NCBI GenBank assembly: GCA_026391525.1 | Contig: JAPLEF010000054.1 | Span: 1 to 64,000 of the forward strand | DNA: 64,000 nt | Direction of reading: 5' to 3' | From: Sphingobacteriales bacterium | GTDB lineage: Bacteria; Bacteroidota; Bacteroidia; Chitinophagales; Chitinophagaceae | Shown here: positions 30,217 to 40,405 of the stretch, one piece after another | Layout: every line of letters begins with the position of its first letter | Numbering within the stretch: the first letter of the stretch is position 1 | Program-made: the position numbers and the translations under genes | The notes under the pieces: generated by a model | Seen by the model: only the letters and a program-made list of their open reading frames with translations | Told to the model about the DNA's origin: nothing | Database searches by the model: none

Positions 30217-31029
30217 ATGAAAAGTAAAAAAAGAAAAATTTTCAACTGGATTAAGATCATCGTCTTCTTGTATTGCAGTATAGGGATTGCCTTGTATTAC
30301 CTGCAGGAAAAATTCCTCTTTCATCCAACACCGCTTCCTGCAAGTCATGTGTTCCATTTCCCTGGCAAGTTCAATGAAATGACGATACCCATCAATGCGA
30401 AAGATAACATCAGCATGGTGAGGTTTCTACCTGATTCAGGTGCTTCGAGAGGGGTAGTATTATTTTTTCATGGCAACCGTGGCAATGTGGAACGGTATGC
30501 AAAATATGCACCGATGTTCACCCAAAAGGGTTATGAATGCTGGATTACCGATTATCCGGGGTTTGGAAAAAGTACCGGCAACCGTTCCGAAAAAGCACTT
30601 TATGAACAGGCTTACCAGATTTACCGACTGGCAAAATCGAAGTTTGGAATGGATAGTATCATCATCTATGGAAAATCTTTCGGAACAGGAATTGCCTCAT
30701 TTCTTGCTTCAGAAACTAAACCCAGATTATTGATTCTGGAAACACCTTACCGGAGCATCCCTTCCTTATTCGGATACTATGCATTCATATATCCGGTAAA
30801 TGCGATGGTTACTTATAAACTTCCTGTTGAAGAATATTTGCAGGACATCAAGATTCCGGTTGTTATTTTTCATGGAACGGATGATGGGGTAATTCCTTAT
30901 GGTTATGCAAAAAAATTACAGCCATATCTCAAACCGGGTGATCAGTTTGTAACCATTGAAGCTGGCAGCCATCATAACCTTGCCGGTTATCCGAAGTATA
31001 AGGCGGTGATGGATTCATTGCTTAGGTAA
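30217..31029 (+). CDS. Alpha/beta hydrolase, tandem paralog
   Basis: LFFHGNRGNVERYAKYAPMF, YPGFGKSTGNRSEKALYEQ, IYGKSFGTGIASFLAS, HGTDDGVIP. Confidence 0.88.
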   Translation: MKSKKRKIFNWIKIIVFLYCSIGIALYYLQEKFLFHPTPLPASHVFHFPGKFNEMTIPINAKDNISMVRFLPDSGASRGVVLFFHGNRGNVERYAKYAPMFTQKGYECWITDYPGFGKSTGNRSEKALYEQAYQIYRLAKSKFGMDSIIIYGKSFGTGIASFLASETKPRLLILETPYRSIPSLFGYYAFIYPVNAMVTYKLPVEEYLQDIKIPVVIFHGTDDGVIPYGYAKKLQPYLKPGDQFVTIEAGSHHNLAGYPKYKAVMDSLLR

Positions 31030-31942
31030 TGTCCGCAATTTCTTTTAAAACAGTCTGTTTGTTGCTGACGTTAAGTTGATAAACACCACCAATTTTCAAA
31101 GCTACATTTTCCTTCCCATGGCTCACCGGAAAATGGAAGCATACCGGATACTTGTATTCATCAACAATTTTCCTGATCAACGATTCCACCTCTTCACCAA
31201 AAGGCCGTTCTGTATCTTTCACATCGGTAAAGCCACCAATTACAAGTGCAGCGAGGTTCTTCAAGAGGCCACTTCCTTTGAGCTGGTAGAACATCCGGTC
31301 GATATGATACAATTGTTCGCCAATTTCTTCAAGAAAAAGGATTTTGTTTCTGGTGTTGATTTGTTGAGCAGTGCCGATTGAGTTCACCATCAGGGTGAGG
31401 TTACCGCCAACTAATTTTCCTGTTGATTTTCCTGTCCGGTTGCAGGGGTGTGGCGAACAGCGATAGGTGTTTCTTTTTCCCTTGAGTATCTTATGCAAAG
31501 AATCAATAGCACGGCTGTCGCCATCAGTGAGGGTAAAAGCTGCAGCCATCGGGCCATGTATTGAACACACTTTACAATTAGCCTGCAAATGGTTATGCAG
31601 TACCGTGATATCACTGAAGCCTACCAGCCATTTCGGATTTTTTTTGAATTTTTTAAAATCAAGTTGGTTGATAATACGCCCCATTCCGTATCCGCCTCTT
31701 CCAAAAATGATGGCGTGGATGTTTACATCATTAAGCATGGCTTGTAATTCATCCCTGCGCTCTTCATCCGTTCCGCTGAAATAATTGCTCGATGCGCTTC
31801 CCAGTGTTTTGCCTACCATCACTTGAAATCCCCATTTTTGCAGGGTTTGAATACAATCAGCTGCTTTTTCTGCAAGCATATATCCTGCAGGGCAAGTGAT
31901 GCCGATGGTTTGTTTGGCTTTAAGGAAAGATGGCTGTTTCAT
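31022..31942 (-). CDS. LD-carboxypeptidase (peptidase S66)
   Basis: IGITCPAGYMLAEKAADCIQTLQKWGF, IIFGRGGYGMGRIINQLDF, LVGGNLTLMVNSIGT. Confidence 0.92.
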   Translation of the reverse strand: MKQPSFLKAKQTIGITCPAGYMLAEKAADCIQTLQKWGFQVMVGKTLGSASSNYFSGTDEERRDELQAMLNDVNIHAIIFGRGGYGMGRIINQLDFKKFKKNPKWLVGFSDITVLHNHLQANCKVCSIHGPMAAAFTLTDGDSRAIDSLHKILKGKRNTYRCSPHPCNRTGKSTGKLVGGNLTLMVNSIGTAQQINTRNKILFLEEIGEQLYHIDRMFYQLKGSGLLKNLAALVIGGFTDVKDTERPFGEEVESLIRKIVDEYKYPVCFHFPVSHGKENVALKIGGVYQLNVSNKQTVLKEIADIT

Positions 31943-32073
31943 GGATTATCATTTAGGTTAATTTGTGATTGCTTTGCATTTACAAGGCATGAATAAATGT
32001 TTAGATGCCTGGTTCAAATATAATACAGTAAATCTGCAAAGTATCAGAAGGATTATTCCTTTAAAAAAAGTTA

Positions 32074-32409
32074 ATGGAAATGAAAAACAGTTCACCGATA
32101 AAACTTTTATTACGAAGCTGCTTTTACCTGATAATGGCTTTATTGGCGGATTCCCTTTTGGTAGGTATGGGAATAGCGTATTACCATTATTTTCCAAGTA
32201 CTTCGGCTGAAGGCAGTGCCTGGGGTAGTTTAGATGATGGGCTTTCTTTAGCAGTGATAGCAGGCTTTTTTACCCTTATCGCCTTGATATGGTGGACGGT
32301 TAAATGCGTGGATACAATGATACGAAACCGAAATAATCATGCTGTTCTGTGGTCGCATATCTTATTATTGCTTCTGGTTTATAGCAGTATGGTGTTTGTA
32401 TTTGTTTAG
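32074..32409 (+). CDS. Hypothetical small membrane protein
   Basis: 111-aa ORF with about three hydrophobic segments filling an otherwise unassigned gap; no recognised family. Confidence 0.55.
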   Translation: MEMKNSSPIKLLLRSCFYLIMALLADSLLVGMGIAYYHYFPSTSAEGSAWGSLDDGLSLAVIAGFFTLIALIWWTVKCVDTMIRNRNNHAVLWSHILLLLLVYSSMVFVFV

Positions 32410-32499
32410 AAGGAATCAAAGGATTCATTTTTCCTAGATCATTTTTTTAATATTAAACAAGTACAATATTCGAAATAACCAACAACTCAATTCCCCTTC

Positions 32500-32587
32500 A
32501 TTATCCATTATCAATTATCCCTTATCAATTGTCCATTATCCATTATCAATTATCCATTATCCCTTATCAACTATCCCTTATCAATTG
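32500..32587. repeat. Heptanucleotide tandem repeat, consensus ATTATCM (12 units plus partial)
   Basis: ATTATCC ATTATCA ATTATCC CTTATCA ATTGTCC ATTATCC ATTATCA ATTATCC ATTATCC CTTATCA ACTATCC CTTATCA ATTG, unbroken 7-bp phase. Confidence 0.95.
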
Positions 32588-32593
32588 CTCCTC

Positions 32594-34975
32594 CTAGTTT
32601 CTCAACGGTTTCCCTGTTTTCAAAATACTTTGAATGCGTTCCAGGGTTTTTTTCTCTCCGGTCAAACTCAGAAATGCTTCCCGTTCCAGATTTAATAAAT
32701 ACTGTTCGCTTACCATGGTTTGTTCACTTAAATCGCCGCCACACATTACATAAGCGAGTTTCTTTGCAACGGTAACATCATGGTCTGTAGCATACTTACC
32801 ACGCCACATGCCATTGATGCCGGCGTGTAATGCGCCCAATACTGAGCGGCCCATTACTTTGATATCTTTTCGCTCAACAGGCATTACATATCCATCATCA
32901 AATAGGGTGATAACTGCTTCTTTCGCTTCTGCTAATCTTCTTGCTGAATTGATACTGATGTTATCGACACCTTTCCGGTAAATGCCCATTTCAAAGGCTT
33001 CATGGGCTGAGGTAGCTACTTTTGCAGTTGCGATGGTGAGGAAGCGATTTTGAATGGTTATGGTTTCGGGTTCCCCTGCATGTAATTCATCAGAAGCCCT
33101 TAATACAAATTCTTTGGTTCCGCCGCCACCGGGAATTACGCCAATTCCGGCTTCTACCAATCCGGTATAGGTTTCAGCAGCGGCTATTACTTTGTCTGCA
33201 TGTAAACTCATTTCACAAGCTCCACCCAATGCCAATCCATGTGGAGCCACCACCACCGGTATCGAAGAATAGCGTACACGCATTATCGTTTGTTGAAACA
33301 TACGGATAGCCATATCTATTTCATCATAATCCTGTTCTATAGCTAACATGAAAATCATTCCAACATTGGCACCGGCACTGAAATTATTTCCGGAATTGCC
33401 AATCACCAGGCCCTTGTATTTTTGTTCTGCAAGGGAAATAGATTGTTGGATCCCTTCAAGCACTTCGCCACCGATACTTCCCATCTTGGTGTACCATTCC
33501 AACCCTAACACATCATCTCCAAGATGATAGGTACGGCAGGCGCTGTTTTTCCAAATGGTTTCATTTTCAAAATTTTTCATCACCAGAAACGCAGATGCTC
33601 CGGGCATTTCATGGTAGATTCCCGATTGGAGATGGTAGTACAACTTTTTGCCATGTGCAGTTTGATAGAATGAACTTATGCCATTAGCAAGCATCTGTTC
33701 TACCCATGGCGATACAGCATACCCGGCTTTTTTCATAGCCGTTACCGTTTTTTCAACACCGAGCAGATCCCAGGTTTCGAAAGCCCCGATTTCCCAACCG
33801 AATCCGGCCATCATGGCATCATCAATACGATATAAATCATCACTGATTTCAGGTATGCGATGAGAGATGTAGGAAAACAGCGCGTAATGAAAGCTTCTGT
33901 AAAAATCTCCTGCTTTATCCTGTGAAGTACATAATGCTTTGATACGTTCTTTAAGGTCTTCAATAGGTTTAGCAGCTTCAAGAGCCGCGAAGCTTGCCCG
34001 TTTGCGGGGTAGGTACTCCATAGTTTCCAGGTTCAGAACCTGTATATCTTTTTCTCCGCCGGCTGATTTTATTTTTTTGAAAAAACCTTGTCCTGTTTTA
34101 TCACCCAGCCATTTGTTATCGATCATCTGCTGTAGCCATGCAGGAATCACAAACTGATCTCGTGCTTCATCTTTCGGACAATTTTCATAAACTCCGTTCG
34201 CAACTTTAACCAGTGTATCGATTCCCACTACATCTGCGGTTCGGAAAGTTGCCGATTTCGGCCTGCCGATCACTGGCCCGGTAAGTGCATCAATTTCATC
34301 AATACTCAACTTAAGTTTTTCCATGCTGTTCATGATGGCCATCATTCCGAAAACGCCAATCCTGTTAGCAATGAATGCTGGAGTATCTTTACAAAGCACT
34401 ACCGTTTTTCCCAGAAAGCGGTCCCCGTAATCCATCAGGAACGATACCACTTCAGGAAGCGTATCGGGGGTTGGAATGATTTCGAGCAGACGCAGGTACC
34501 GGGGCGGATTGAAAAAATGCGTACCGCAAAAATGTTTTTTGAAATCATCCGAACGGCCTTCAAGCATCAGATGAATCGGAATGCCTGAGGTATTGCTGCT
34601 GATCAACGTGCCGGGTTTTCTATATTTTTCTACTTCTGTAAAAATTTGTTGTTTGATATCGAGCCGTTCTACCACCACTTCAATCACCCAATCCGCATTT
34701 GCGATATCCTTCATGTTATCCGTAAAATTTCCGGTAGTGATTTTAGCAGCAACTCCTTTATGGTAGATGGGTGAGGGGTTCGATTTTAATGCTGCTGATA
34801 AGGCATCATTCACCAGCTTGTTCCTTTCTGCAGGTTTGGCATCGGCAGCAACGCCGGCAGGTACCATATCGAGTAATAAAACGGATAAGCCCGCTCCTGC
34901 AAAATGAGCAGCTATCCTGCTACCCATTATTCCGCTGCCCAATACGGCTACTTTTTTTATCGGTCTGTTTGCCAT
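32594..34975 (-). CDS. 3-hydroxyacyl-CoA dehydrogenase/enoyl-CoA hydratase (FadN-like domain order)
   Basis: N-terminal VAVLGSGIMGSRIAAHFAGAG (NAD-binding), C-terminal crotonase VVVAPHGLALGGACEMSLHADKVIAA. Confidence 0.93.
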   Translation of the reverse strand: MANRPIKKVAVLGSGIMGSRIAAHFAGAGLSVLLLDMVPAGVAADAKPAERNKLVNDALSAALKSNPSPIYHKGVAAKITTGNFTDNMKDIANADWVIEVVVERLDIKQQIFTEVEKYRKPGTLISSNTSGIPIHLMLEGRSDDFKKHFCGTHFFNPPRYLRLLEIIPTPDTLPEVVSFLMDYGDRFLGKTVVLCKDTPAFIANRIGVFGMMAIMNSMEKLKLSIDEIDALTGPVIGRPKSATFRTADVVGIDTLVKVANGVYENCPKDEARDQFVIPAWLQQMIDNKWLGDKTGQGFFKKIKSAGGEKDIQVLNLETMEYLPRKRASFAALEAAKPIEDLKERIKALCTSQDKAGDFYRSFHYALFSYISHRIPEISDDLYRIDDAMMAGFGWEIGAFETWDLLGVEKTVTAMKKAGYAVSPWVEQMLANGISSFYQTAHGKKLYYHLQSGIYHEMPGASAFLVMKNFENETIWKNSACRTYHLGDDVLGLEWYTKMGSIGGEVLEGIQQSISLAEQKYKGLVIGNSGNNFSAGANVGMIFMLAIEQDYDEIDMAIRMFQQTIMRVRYSSIPVVVAPHGLALGGACEMSLHADKVIAAAETYTGLVEAGIGVIPGGGGTKEFVLRASDELHAGEPETITIQNRFLTIATAKVATSAHEAFEMGIYRKGVDNISINSARRLAEAKEAVITLFDDGYVMPVERKDIKVMGRSVLGALHAGINGMWRGKYATDHDVTVAKKLAYVMCGGDLSEQTMVSEQYLLNLEREAFLSLTGEKKTLERIQSILKTGKPLRN

Positions 34976-35086
34976 TGCTATTTAGTTAGTTAAACAACTA
35001 TTGTATACCGAAGGTAGCTTTTATGCCTGAAAAAAAGTAAGATTTCTCACTGTCTGCATATTTACTAAAGTAAAGTTGCATTCAGG

Positions 35087-35581
35087 ATGAGATGCCCGAT
35101 AAAGCTACGGGAATACCTCATGTCGGCGGTTGATGAAATTCGTGCCTTATCAAAAAGGATGAATTCGAAAGTGGTTACCATGATAGGATTGCTGGAGAGT
35201 ATTTCTGATATCATCTTCAATAGGGAACACCTCAAACAGAGCGATGTGCAAACAGAAATCGATCTGCAGTTGATTCATCTCTTAACCGAAGAACAGCAAC
35301 TGATGGTATTCCGAATTGTACAAGAACAAACCAGTAATATCATCAAGCATGCCAAATGCACACAAGCCAATATCATGCTGATTCAGCGGGGTAATCAGGC
35401 ACATTTGGTTGTAAGTGATAACGGAGTGGGTTTCGACAAGGAAAAGCAACTGCTACGCAGCATGGGCTTCATCAATATTTTCAATAGGGTAGATGCTTAC
35501 AATGGTAAAGTGGAAGTTGTTACCTCACCCGGAAACGGATGTGCGTTAGTGATTGGCTTTCCATTATCCATTGTCAATTAA
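35087..35581 (+). pseudogene. Histidine kinase 3' fragment: HATPase_c with C-terminal part of the DHp region; no H-box
   Basis: REYLMSAVDEIRALSKRMNSKVV, FRIVQEQTSNIIKHAKC (N-box), SDNGVGFD (G1); no phospho-acceptor His segment or sensor upstream. Confidence 0.6.
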
Positions 35582-35597
35582 CAAATGTCAATTGACA
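35563..35597. repeat. Heptanucleotide repeat tract (five units) at the convergent gene ends
   Basis: ATTATCC ATTGTCA ATTAACA AATGTCA ATTGACA, related to the 32500-32587 tract. Confidence 0.7.
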
Positions 35598-37714
35598 GTG
35601 CTTCCATTATTAGCTTCTCCGCCTGCCTGTACAAATTGTAATTTACCTGAAGCATCTTCAGCCATCAATATCATTCCGTTACTTTCAATGCCACGCATTT
35701 TTCGTGGAGCTAAATTGGTCACTACAACTACTTGCTGCCCGATGACCTGTTCCGGCTGGTAATGTAAGGCGATACCGCTTACAATCACTCTTTTTTCGGT
35801 TCCTAAATCTACCTCGAGTTTTAATAATTTATCGGCTTTTTCCACTTTTTCAGCATTGAGGATAGTGCCTGTTTTCAATTCTACTTTTGCAAAATCATCA
35901 AACTCAATGATTGCTTTTTGTACAGGTGTTTCAGCAATTGGTTTTGCTGATTCTTGATTTGACTCCTCCATTATCTTTTTACTTTTTATTTTTAATTTTT
36001 CAATTTGTGCAGTCACTTCTTCATCTTCCATTTTCCGGAAGAGCAGCTCCGGTGCACGTAAACTATATCCTGTACTCAGCAGGTTTTTTTTGCCTGCATT
36101 TTCCCAATCGAGCATTTTTTCCACCACTTTCATCATGTTGCACATTTTTCTGGCGGTGAAAGGCAGGAACGGATTGATGAGGATGCTTAAATTTGCGTTA
36201 AGCTGCAAACAAATATGCAAACAATTATTGATACGCTGTTGTGCAGCAACAACGGGCAAACCCTTTTCATCGGTTTCTTTGGCTAAAATCCAGGGTTCTT
36301 TTTCCTGCATGTATTTGTTCCCTTTTCGCGACAAGTCGATCACCTCAAACAATGCCTCACGAAACCGGTAAGCCTCTAAATTTTTTTCTACCGAAACTTT
36401 ACATGCCAGGATATCGGCTAATAATTTCTTATCGGTTTCATCCAGGATGGATTCAGTTAATGGGGGTACTTTGCCATTACACAGTTTATGCATCAGCACA
36501 AAAGTGCGGTTCACAAAGTTTCCGAAAATGGCAACCAATTCGCTGTTCAATGCATCCTGAAAACCTTTCCAGGTAAATTCACTGTCTTTTGTTTCTGGGG
36601 CAATCGCTGTTAGATAGTAACGCAAAGCATCAACCATCATACCGCCGCCATTTTCCTTTTTTATAAAGTCGTTGATGTATTCCTCCATTTCAATGCTCCA
36701 GCCCCTGCTGGTACTCATTTTATCTCCTTCCAGATTCATGAACTCATTGCTTGGTACATTTTCGGGTAAAATATTTCCATGCAACTTCAGCATTACAGGG
36801 AAAATGATGCAATGGAAAACGATATTGTCTTTTCCGATAAAATGAACGAGTTTGGTTCCCTCATCTTCCCAATACGGACGCCAGTCTTTTCCATTATTGA
36901 TTGCCCATTGTTTGGTAGCGCTGATATAACCTATTGGCGCATCAAACCAAACATAAAGAACTTTCCCTTTTTCATGAGGAACCGCAACACCCCAATCGAG
37001 GTCGCGGGTAACTGCACGGGGTTGTAAACCTGCTTCTATCCAACCTTTGCATTGACCGATAACATTGGCCTTCCAATCTGCTGCATGATCTTCTAAAATC
37101 CATTGTCTCAAAAAATCTTCATGACGGTTCAGTGGCAAGTACCAATGCGTGGTTAACTTCATCACCGGGGCATGTCCACTTAAAGTGCTTCTTGGGTTTA
37201 TCAATTGTTCGGGTGATAAAGAAGTGCCACATTTTTCACATTGATCGCCATAAGCTGAATGGTTACCACAAACGGGACAGGTTCCGATGATATACCGGTC
37301 TGCTAAAAAAGTTTTGGCTTCCTCATCATAATACTGTTCGGTTTCCTTTTTTTCAAGATCGCCTTTATCATGCAGGGCAGTGAAAAATTCTTTGGCAGTT
37401 TCGTGGTGTATCGGTTCGGTGGTGCGATGATAAATATCGAATGAAATACCAAGGTCGTGCATATTTTCTTTGAGCAAGGCATGGTATTTATCAACGATTG
37501 CTCTTGGTGTAGTTTTTTCTTTCATCGCCTGGATGGTGATGGCTGCTCCATGCTCATCACTGCCACATACATAAACCACCTCTTCTTTTTTTGCTCTCAG
37601 GTAACGTACATATATATCCGCAGGAAGATAAGCTCCGGCAAGATGGCCTATATGTTTGGGGCCGTTTGCATAGGGCAATGCAGAAGTGATCAAATATCTT
37701 TTTGGTTGGGTCAT
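35588..37714 (-). CDS. metG: Methionine--tRNA ligase
   Basis: YLITSALPYANGPKHIGHLAGAYLPADIYVRYLR, KMSTSRGWSIEMEEY, C-terminal tRNA-binding domain VELKTGTILNAEKVEKADKLLKLEVDLG. Confidence 0.98.
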   Translation of the reverse strand: MTQPKRYLITSALPYANGPKHIGHLAGAYLPADIYVRYLRAKKEEVVYVCGSDEHGAAITIQAMKEKTTPRAIVDKYHALLKENMHDLGISFDIYHRTTEPIHHETAKEFFTALHDKGDLEKKETEQYYDEEAKTFLADRYIIGTCPVCGNHSAYGDQCEKCGTSLSPEQLINPRSTLSGHAPVMKLTTHWYLPLNRHEDFLRQWILEDHAADWKANVIGQCKGWIEAGLQPRAVTRDLDWGVAVPHEKGKVLYVWFDAPIGYISATKQWAINNGKDWRPYWEDEGTKLVHFIGKDNIVFHCIIFPVMLKLHGNILPENVPSNEFMNLEGDKMSTSRGWSIEMEEYINDFIKKENGGGMMVDALRYYLTAIAPETKDSEFTWKGFQDALNSELVAIFGNFVNRTFVLMHKLCNGKVPPLTESILDETDKKLLADILACKVSVEKNLEAYRFREALFEVIDLSRKGNKYMQEKEPWILAKETDEKGLPVVAAQQRINNCLHICLQLNANLSILINPFLPFTARKMCNMMKVVEKMLDWENAGKKNLLSTGYSLRAPELLFRKMEDEEVTAQIEKLKIKSKKIMEESNQESAKPIAETPVQKAIIEFDDFAKVELKTGTILNAEKVEKADKLLKLEVDLGTEKRVIVSGIALHYQPEQVIGQQVVVVTNLAPRKMRGIESNGMILMAEDASGKLQFVQAGGEANNGSTVN

Positions 37715-37850
37715 GATTATTTTTTTCCAGCAGAAGCTGACTCATTTTTGGCCTTACTGTCGGCGTTATCTGCAAAAATACCGCAAACAGGGGCAACACC
37801 CAAACAAAACAGGTGATGCCATGAGGGTTTGCAACGATAAATCTGCTGTT

Positions 37851-40277
37851 TTACTTTAAAGAGGCTTCTACGTTAGCAATGGCTTTTACTGTTTTAACAA
37901 TAGAATCAGGCGTAACACTGATACTGTCGATTCCCAACTCCACTAAAAACTGAGCGAAATCTGGAAAGTCTGAAGGGCCTTGTCCACAAATACCAACTTT
38001 AACTTTCATCCTTTTTGCTGTTTCAATCAGCATGCGGAGCATTTCTTTTACAGCAGGATTTCTTTCATCGTACAAATGGGCTACCAGCGAGGAATCGCGA
38101 TCAAGCCCTAGCGTTAGCTGGGTAAGGTCATTCGAGCCTATGGAAAATCCATCAATATGTTCGGCAAATTGGGCGGCCAAAATGATATTCGAAGGAATCT
38201 CAGCCATCAGATACAATTCAAGCGCTGCTTTACCCCTTTCCATGCCAAACTCTTTCATCACCTCTTGTACTTTTAGTAGTTCTTCTACAGTGCGGCAGAA
38301 GGGCACCATCACCACCACATTTTGCAAACCCATTTCTTCTCTCACTTTTCTGATGGCTTTTATTTCGAGGGCAAAGGCTTCTTTGTATTTTGCCGAATAG
38401 TACCTGCTCGCTCCGCGCCAGCCGATCATCGGGTTTTCTTCATGGGGCTCGAAATATTTTCCTCCAAGCAAATTAAAATACTCATTGCTTTTAAAATCGC
38501 TGAACCTCACAATTACTTTGTTGGGATAGAAAGCTGCTGCAATTTTTGCAATCCCATAACTCAATTGCTGAATAAAGAAATCTTCTTCATTTTCAAAGCC
38601 CCTTATCATTTTTCCGATGGTGGTGCTCAGTTCCGGATCATTCAATTCGCGGTGTTTTAACAAAGCCAAAGGATGTATCTGAATATAATTGTTGATGATG
38701 AATTCTTCTCGGGCCAAACCCACACCGGCATTAGGGAGGTGCGAAAAACGGAATGCCATATTGGGGGAAGCTACATTGAGCATCACCGGTGTTTTGATTG
38801 TTGGGAGTTCGTTGAGGTTGGTTTCTACTTTATTGAAAGGGATGATGCCTTCATATACAATACCTTCATCGCCTTCCGCACAGGATGCCGTAATTTCCTG
38901 GCCTTCATTCAGCAACTCTGTGGCAATACCGCATCCAACAATGGCAGGCACGCCTAACTCACGGGCAACAATAGCCGCATGACAGGTTCTTCCTCCTTTA
39001 TTGGTAATGATAGCTGAAGCTTTTTTCATGATGGGTTCCCAATCCGGATCGGTCATATCAGTTACCAAAATATCGCCTGTTTGAAATTCATGACCTTCGG
39101 TTACCCTTTTATCCAATGAAAAAAGAATAGATACTTTTCCTGCGCCAATCTTATCACCTACAGCAATGCCTTTCAACAAAGTGGTTCTGGCAGTTTGTTC
39201 GTCCATCACATATTCTATAATCTTCGAAAAATCTTTTTGGGAGTGGATGGTTTCCGGCCTTGCCTGTACGATAAATAATTCCTTACTCAACCCGTCGATT
39301 GCCCATTCGATATCCATCGGGCACCAATGACCTTTGAGCTTGCTGTAATAGTCTTCGATGCTGCATACCCAATTGGAAAGCTGAATGATGCGTTCATCTT
39401 TGAGGCAATACCTTTGTTGTAAAGGCTTTTCTACCGGAATCACTACAACGCGTTCATCGGGATTGTCGCCATAAACCATCATCTTGTCTTTAACGCCTAA
39501 CTTTTTCTCAATGATACTGCTGAACCCTTCTTTCAGGGTGGGCTTGAACACAATGTATTCATCCGGTGATACGGCTCCTTGCACAATCATTTCACCAAGC
39601 CCAAACGAAGCATTGATCACAACCACATCTTTAAATCCGCTTTCCGTATCTAAAGAAAAGGCTACACCTGAAGCACCCAAATCGCTTCGTACCATTTTTT
39701 GAACACAAACAGAAAGTCCAATACTAAAATGATCATACCCAAAACTTTGACGGTAACTGATGGCACGGTCTGTAAATATGGATGCAAAGCAATTGCGCAC
39801 GGCATTCATCAAGGGTTCAGGGCCACGCACATTCAGGTAGGTTTCTTGCTGTCCAGCAAACGAAGCATCCGGAAGGTCTTCTGCTGTAGCTGAAGAACGC
39901 ACGGCTACATCCGTCATTTCCTGCCCATAGTTTTTACTGAGCTCATAATATTTATCAATGAAAGCCTCACTCAGTTCACGGGGAAATTTTGCATTTTTTA
40001 AAAGTTGTCGCGCCTGCAAACCTCCTCTGCGTAAAGATTCGATATCATCGAGTTTGATATTGTTGATGATGCTATGGATGGCGTCATCAAGATTATTGAA
40101 ACGGATAAACTCACGGTAAGCAGCAACGGTTATCACAAATCCATTCGGAATTTGAATGCCAAGAGGGCTGAGGTGTTGAAGCATTTCACCAAGAGAAGCA
40201 TTTTTTCCACCTACCAGTTCCAGATCTTGCATTCCAACCTTATCAAGGTCGGCAATGTAAATATTTTCCGTGTTCAT
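37851..40277 (-). CDS. ppsA: Phosphoenolpyruvate synthase
   Basis: VGGKNASLGEMLQHL, VRSSATAEDLPDASFAGQQETYLNV, TNKGGRTCHAAIVARELGVPAIVGC. ATG at 40277 (MNTENIYIADLDKVG) preferred. Confidence 0.96.
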   Translation of the reverse strand: MNTENIYIADLDKVGMQDLELVGGKNASLGEMLQHLSPLGIQIPNGFVITVAAYREFIRFNNLDDAIHSIINNIKLDDIESLRRGGLQARQLLKNAKFPRELSEAFIDKYYELSKNYGQEMTDVAVRSSATAEDLPDASFAGQQETYLNVRGPEPLMNAVRNCFASIFTDRAISYRQSFGYDHFSIGLSVCVQKMVRSDLGASGVAFSLDTESGFKDVVVINASFGLGEMIVQGAVSPDEYIVFKPTLKEGFSSIIEKKLGVKDKMMVYGDNPDERVVVIPVEKPLQQRYCLKDERIIQLSNWVCSIEDYYSKLKGHWCPMDIEWAIDGLSKELFIVQARPETIHSQKDFSKIIEYVMDEQTARTTLLKGIAVGDKIGAGKVSILFSLDKRVTEGHEFQTGDILVTDMTDPDWEPIMKKASAIITNKGGRTCHAAIVARELGVPAIVGCGIATELLNEGQEITASCAEGDEGIVYEGIIPFNKVETNLNELPTIKTPVMLNVASPNMAFRFSHLPNAGVGLAREEFIINNYIQIHPLALLKHRELNDPELSTTIGKMIRGFENEEDFFIQQLSYGIAKIAAAFYPNKVIVRFSDFKSNEYFNLLGGKYFEPHEENPMIGWRGASRYYSAKYKEAFALEIKAIRKVREEMGLQNVVVMVPFCRTVEELLKVQEVMKEFGMERGKAALELYLMAEIPSNIILAAQFAEHIDGFSIGSNDLTQLTLGLDRDSSLVAHLYDERNPAVKEMLRMLIETAKRMKVKVGICGQGPSDFPDFAQFLVELGIDSISVTPDSIVKTVKAIANVEASLK

Positions 40278-40405
40278 AAATAGTTTAGGTTTATCTATCA
40301 ATTTAAGTTTAATGATTAAAATAGTTGAGCATGCGGAACGAATTGATATAAAATTAATGTTTTCCTTCATGTCATTAACATTATGTTCATCGTTAACTTT
40401 AAACT

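Noticed and set aside
31965-32210. 81-aa plus-strand ORF overlapping the small membrane protein ORF, and its antisense 79-aa ORF
   Set aside because: No domain; the 111-aa ORF at 32074 has a more protein-like TM pattern and is preferred.
40277-40370. N-terminal extension of ppsA ORF
   Set aside because: PpsA homology starts at MNTENIYIADLDKVG (40277); upstream residues look like non-coding leader.
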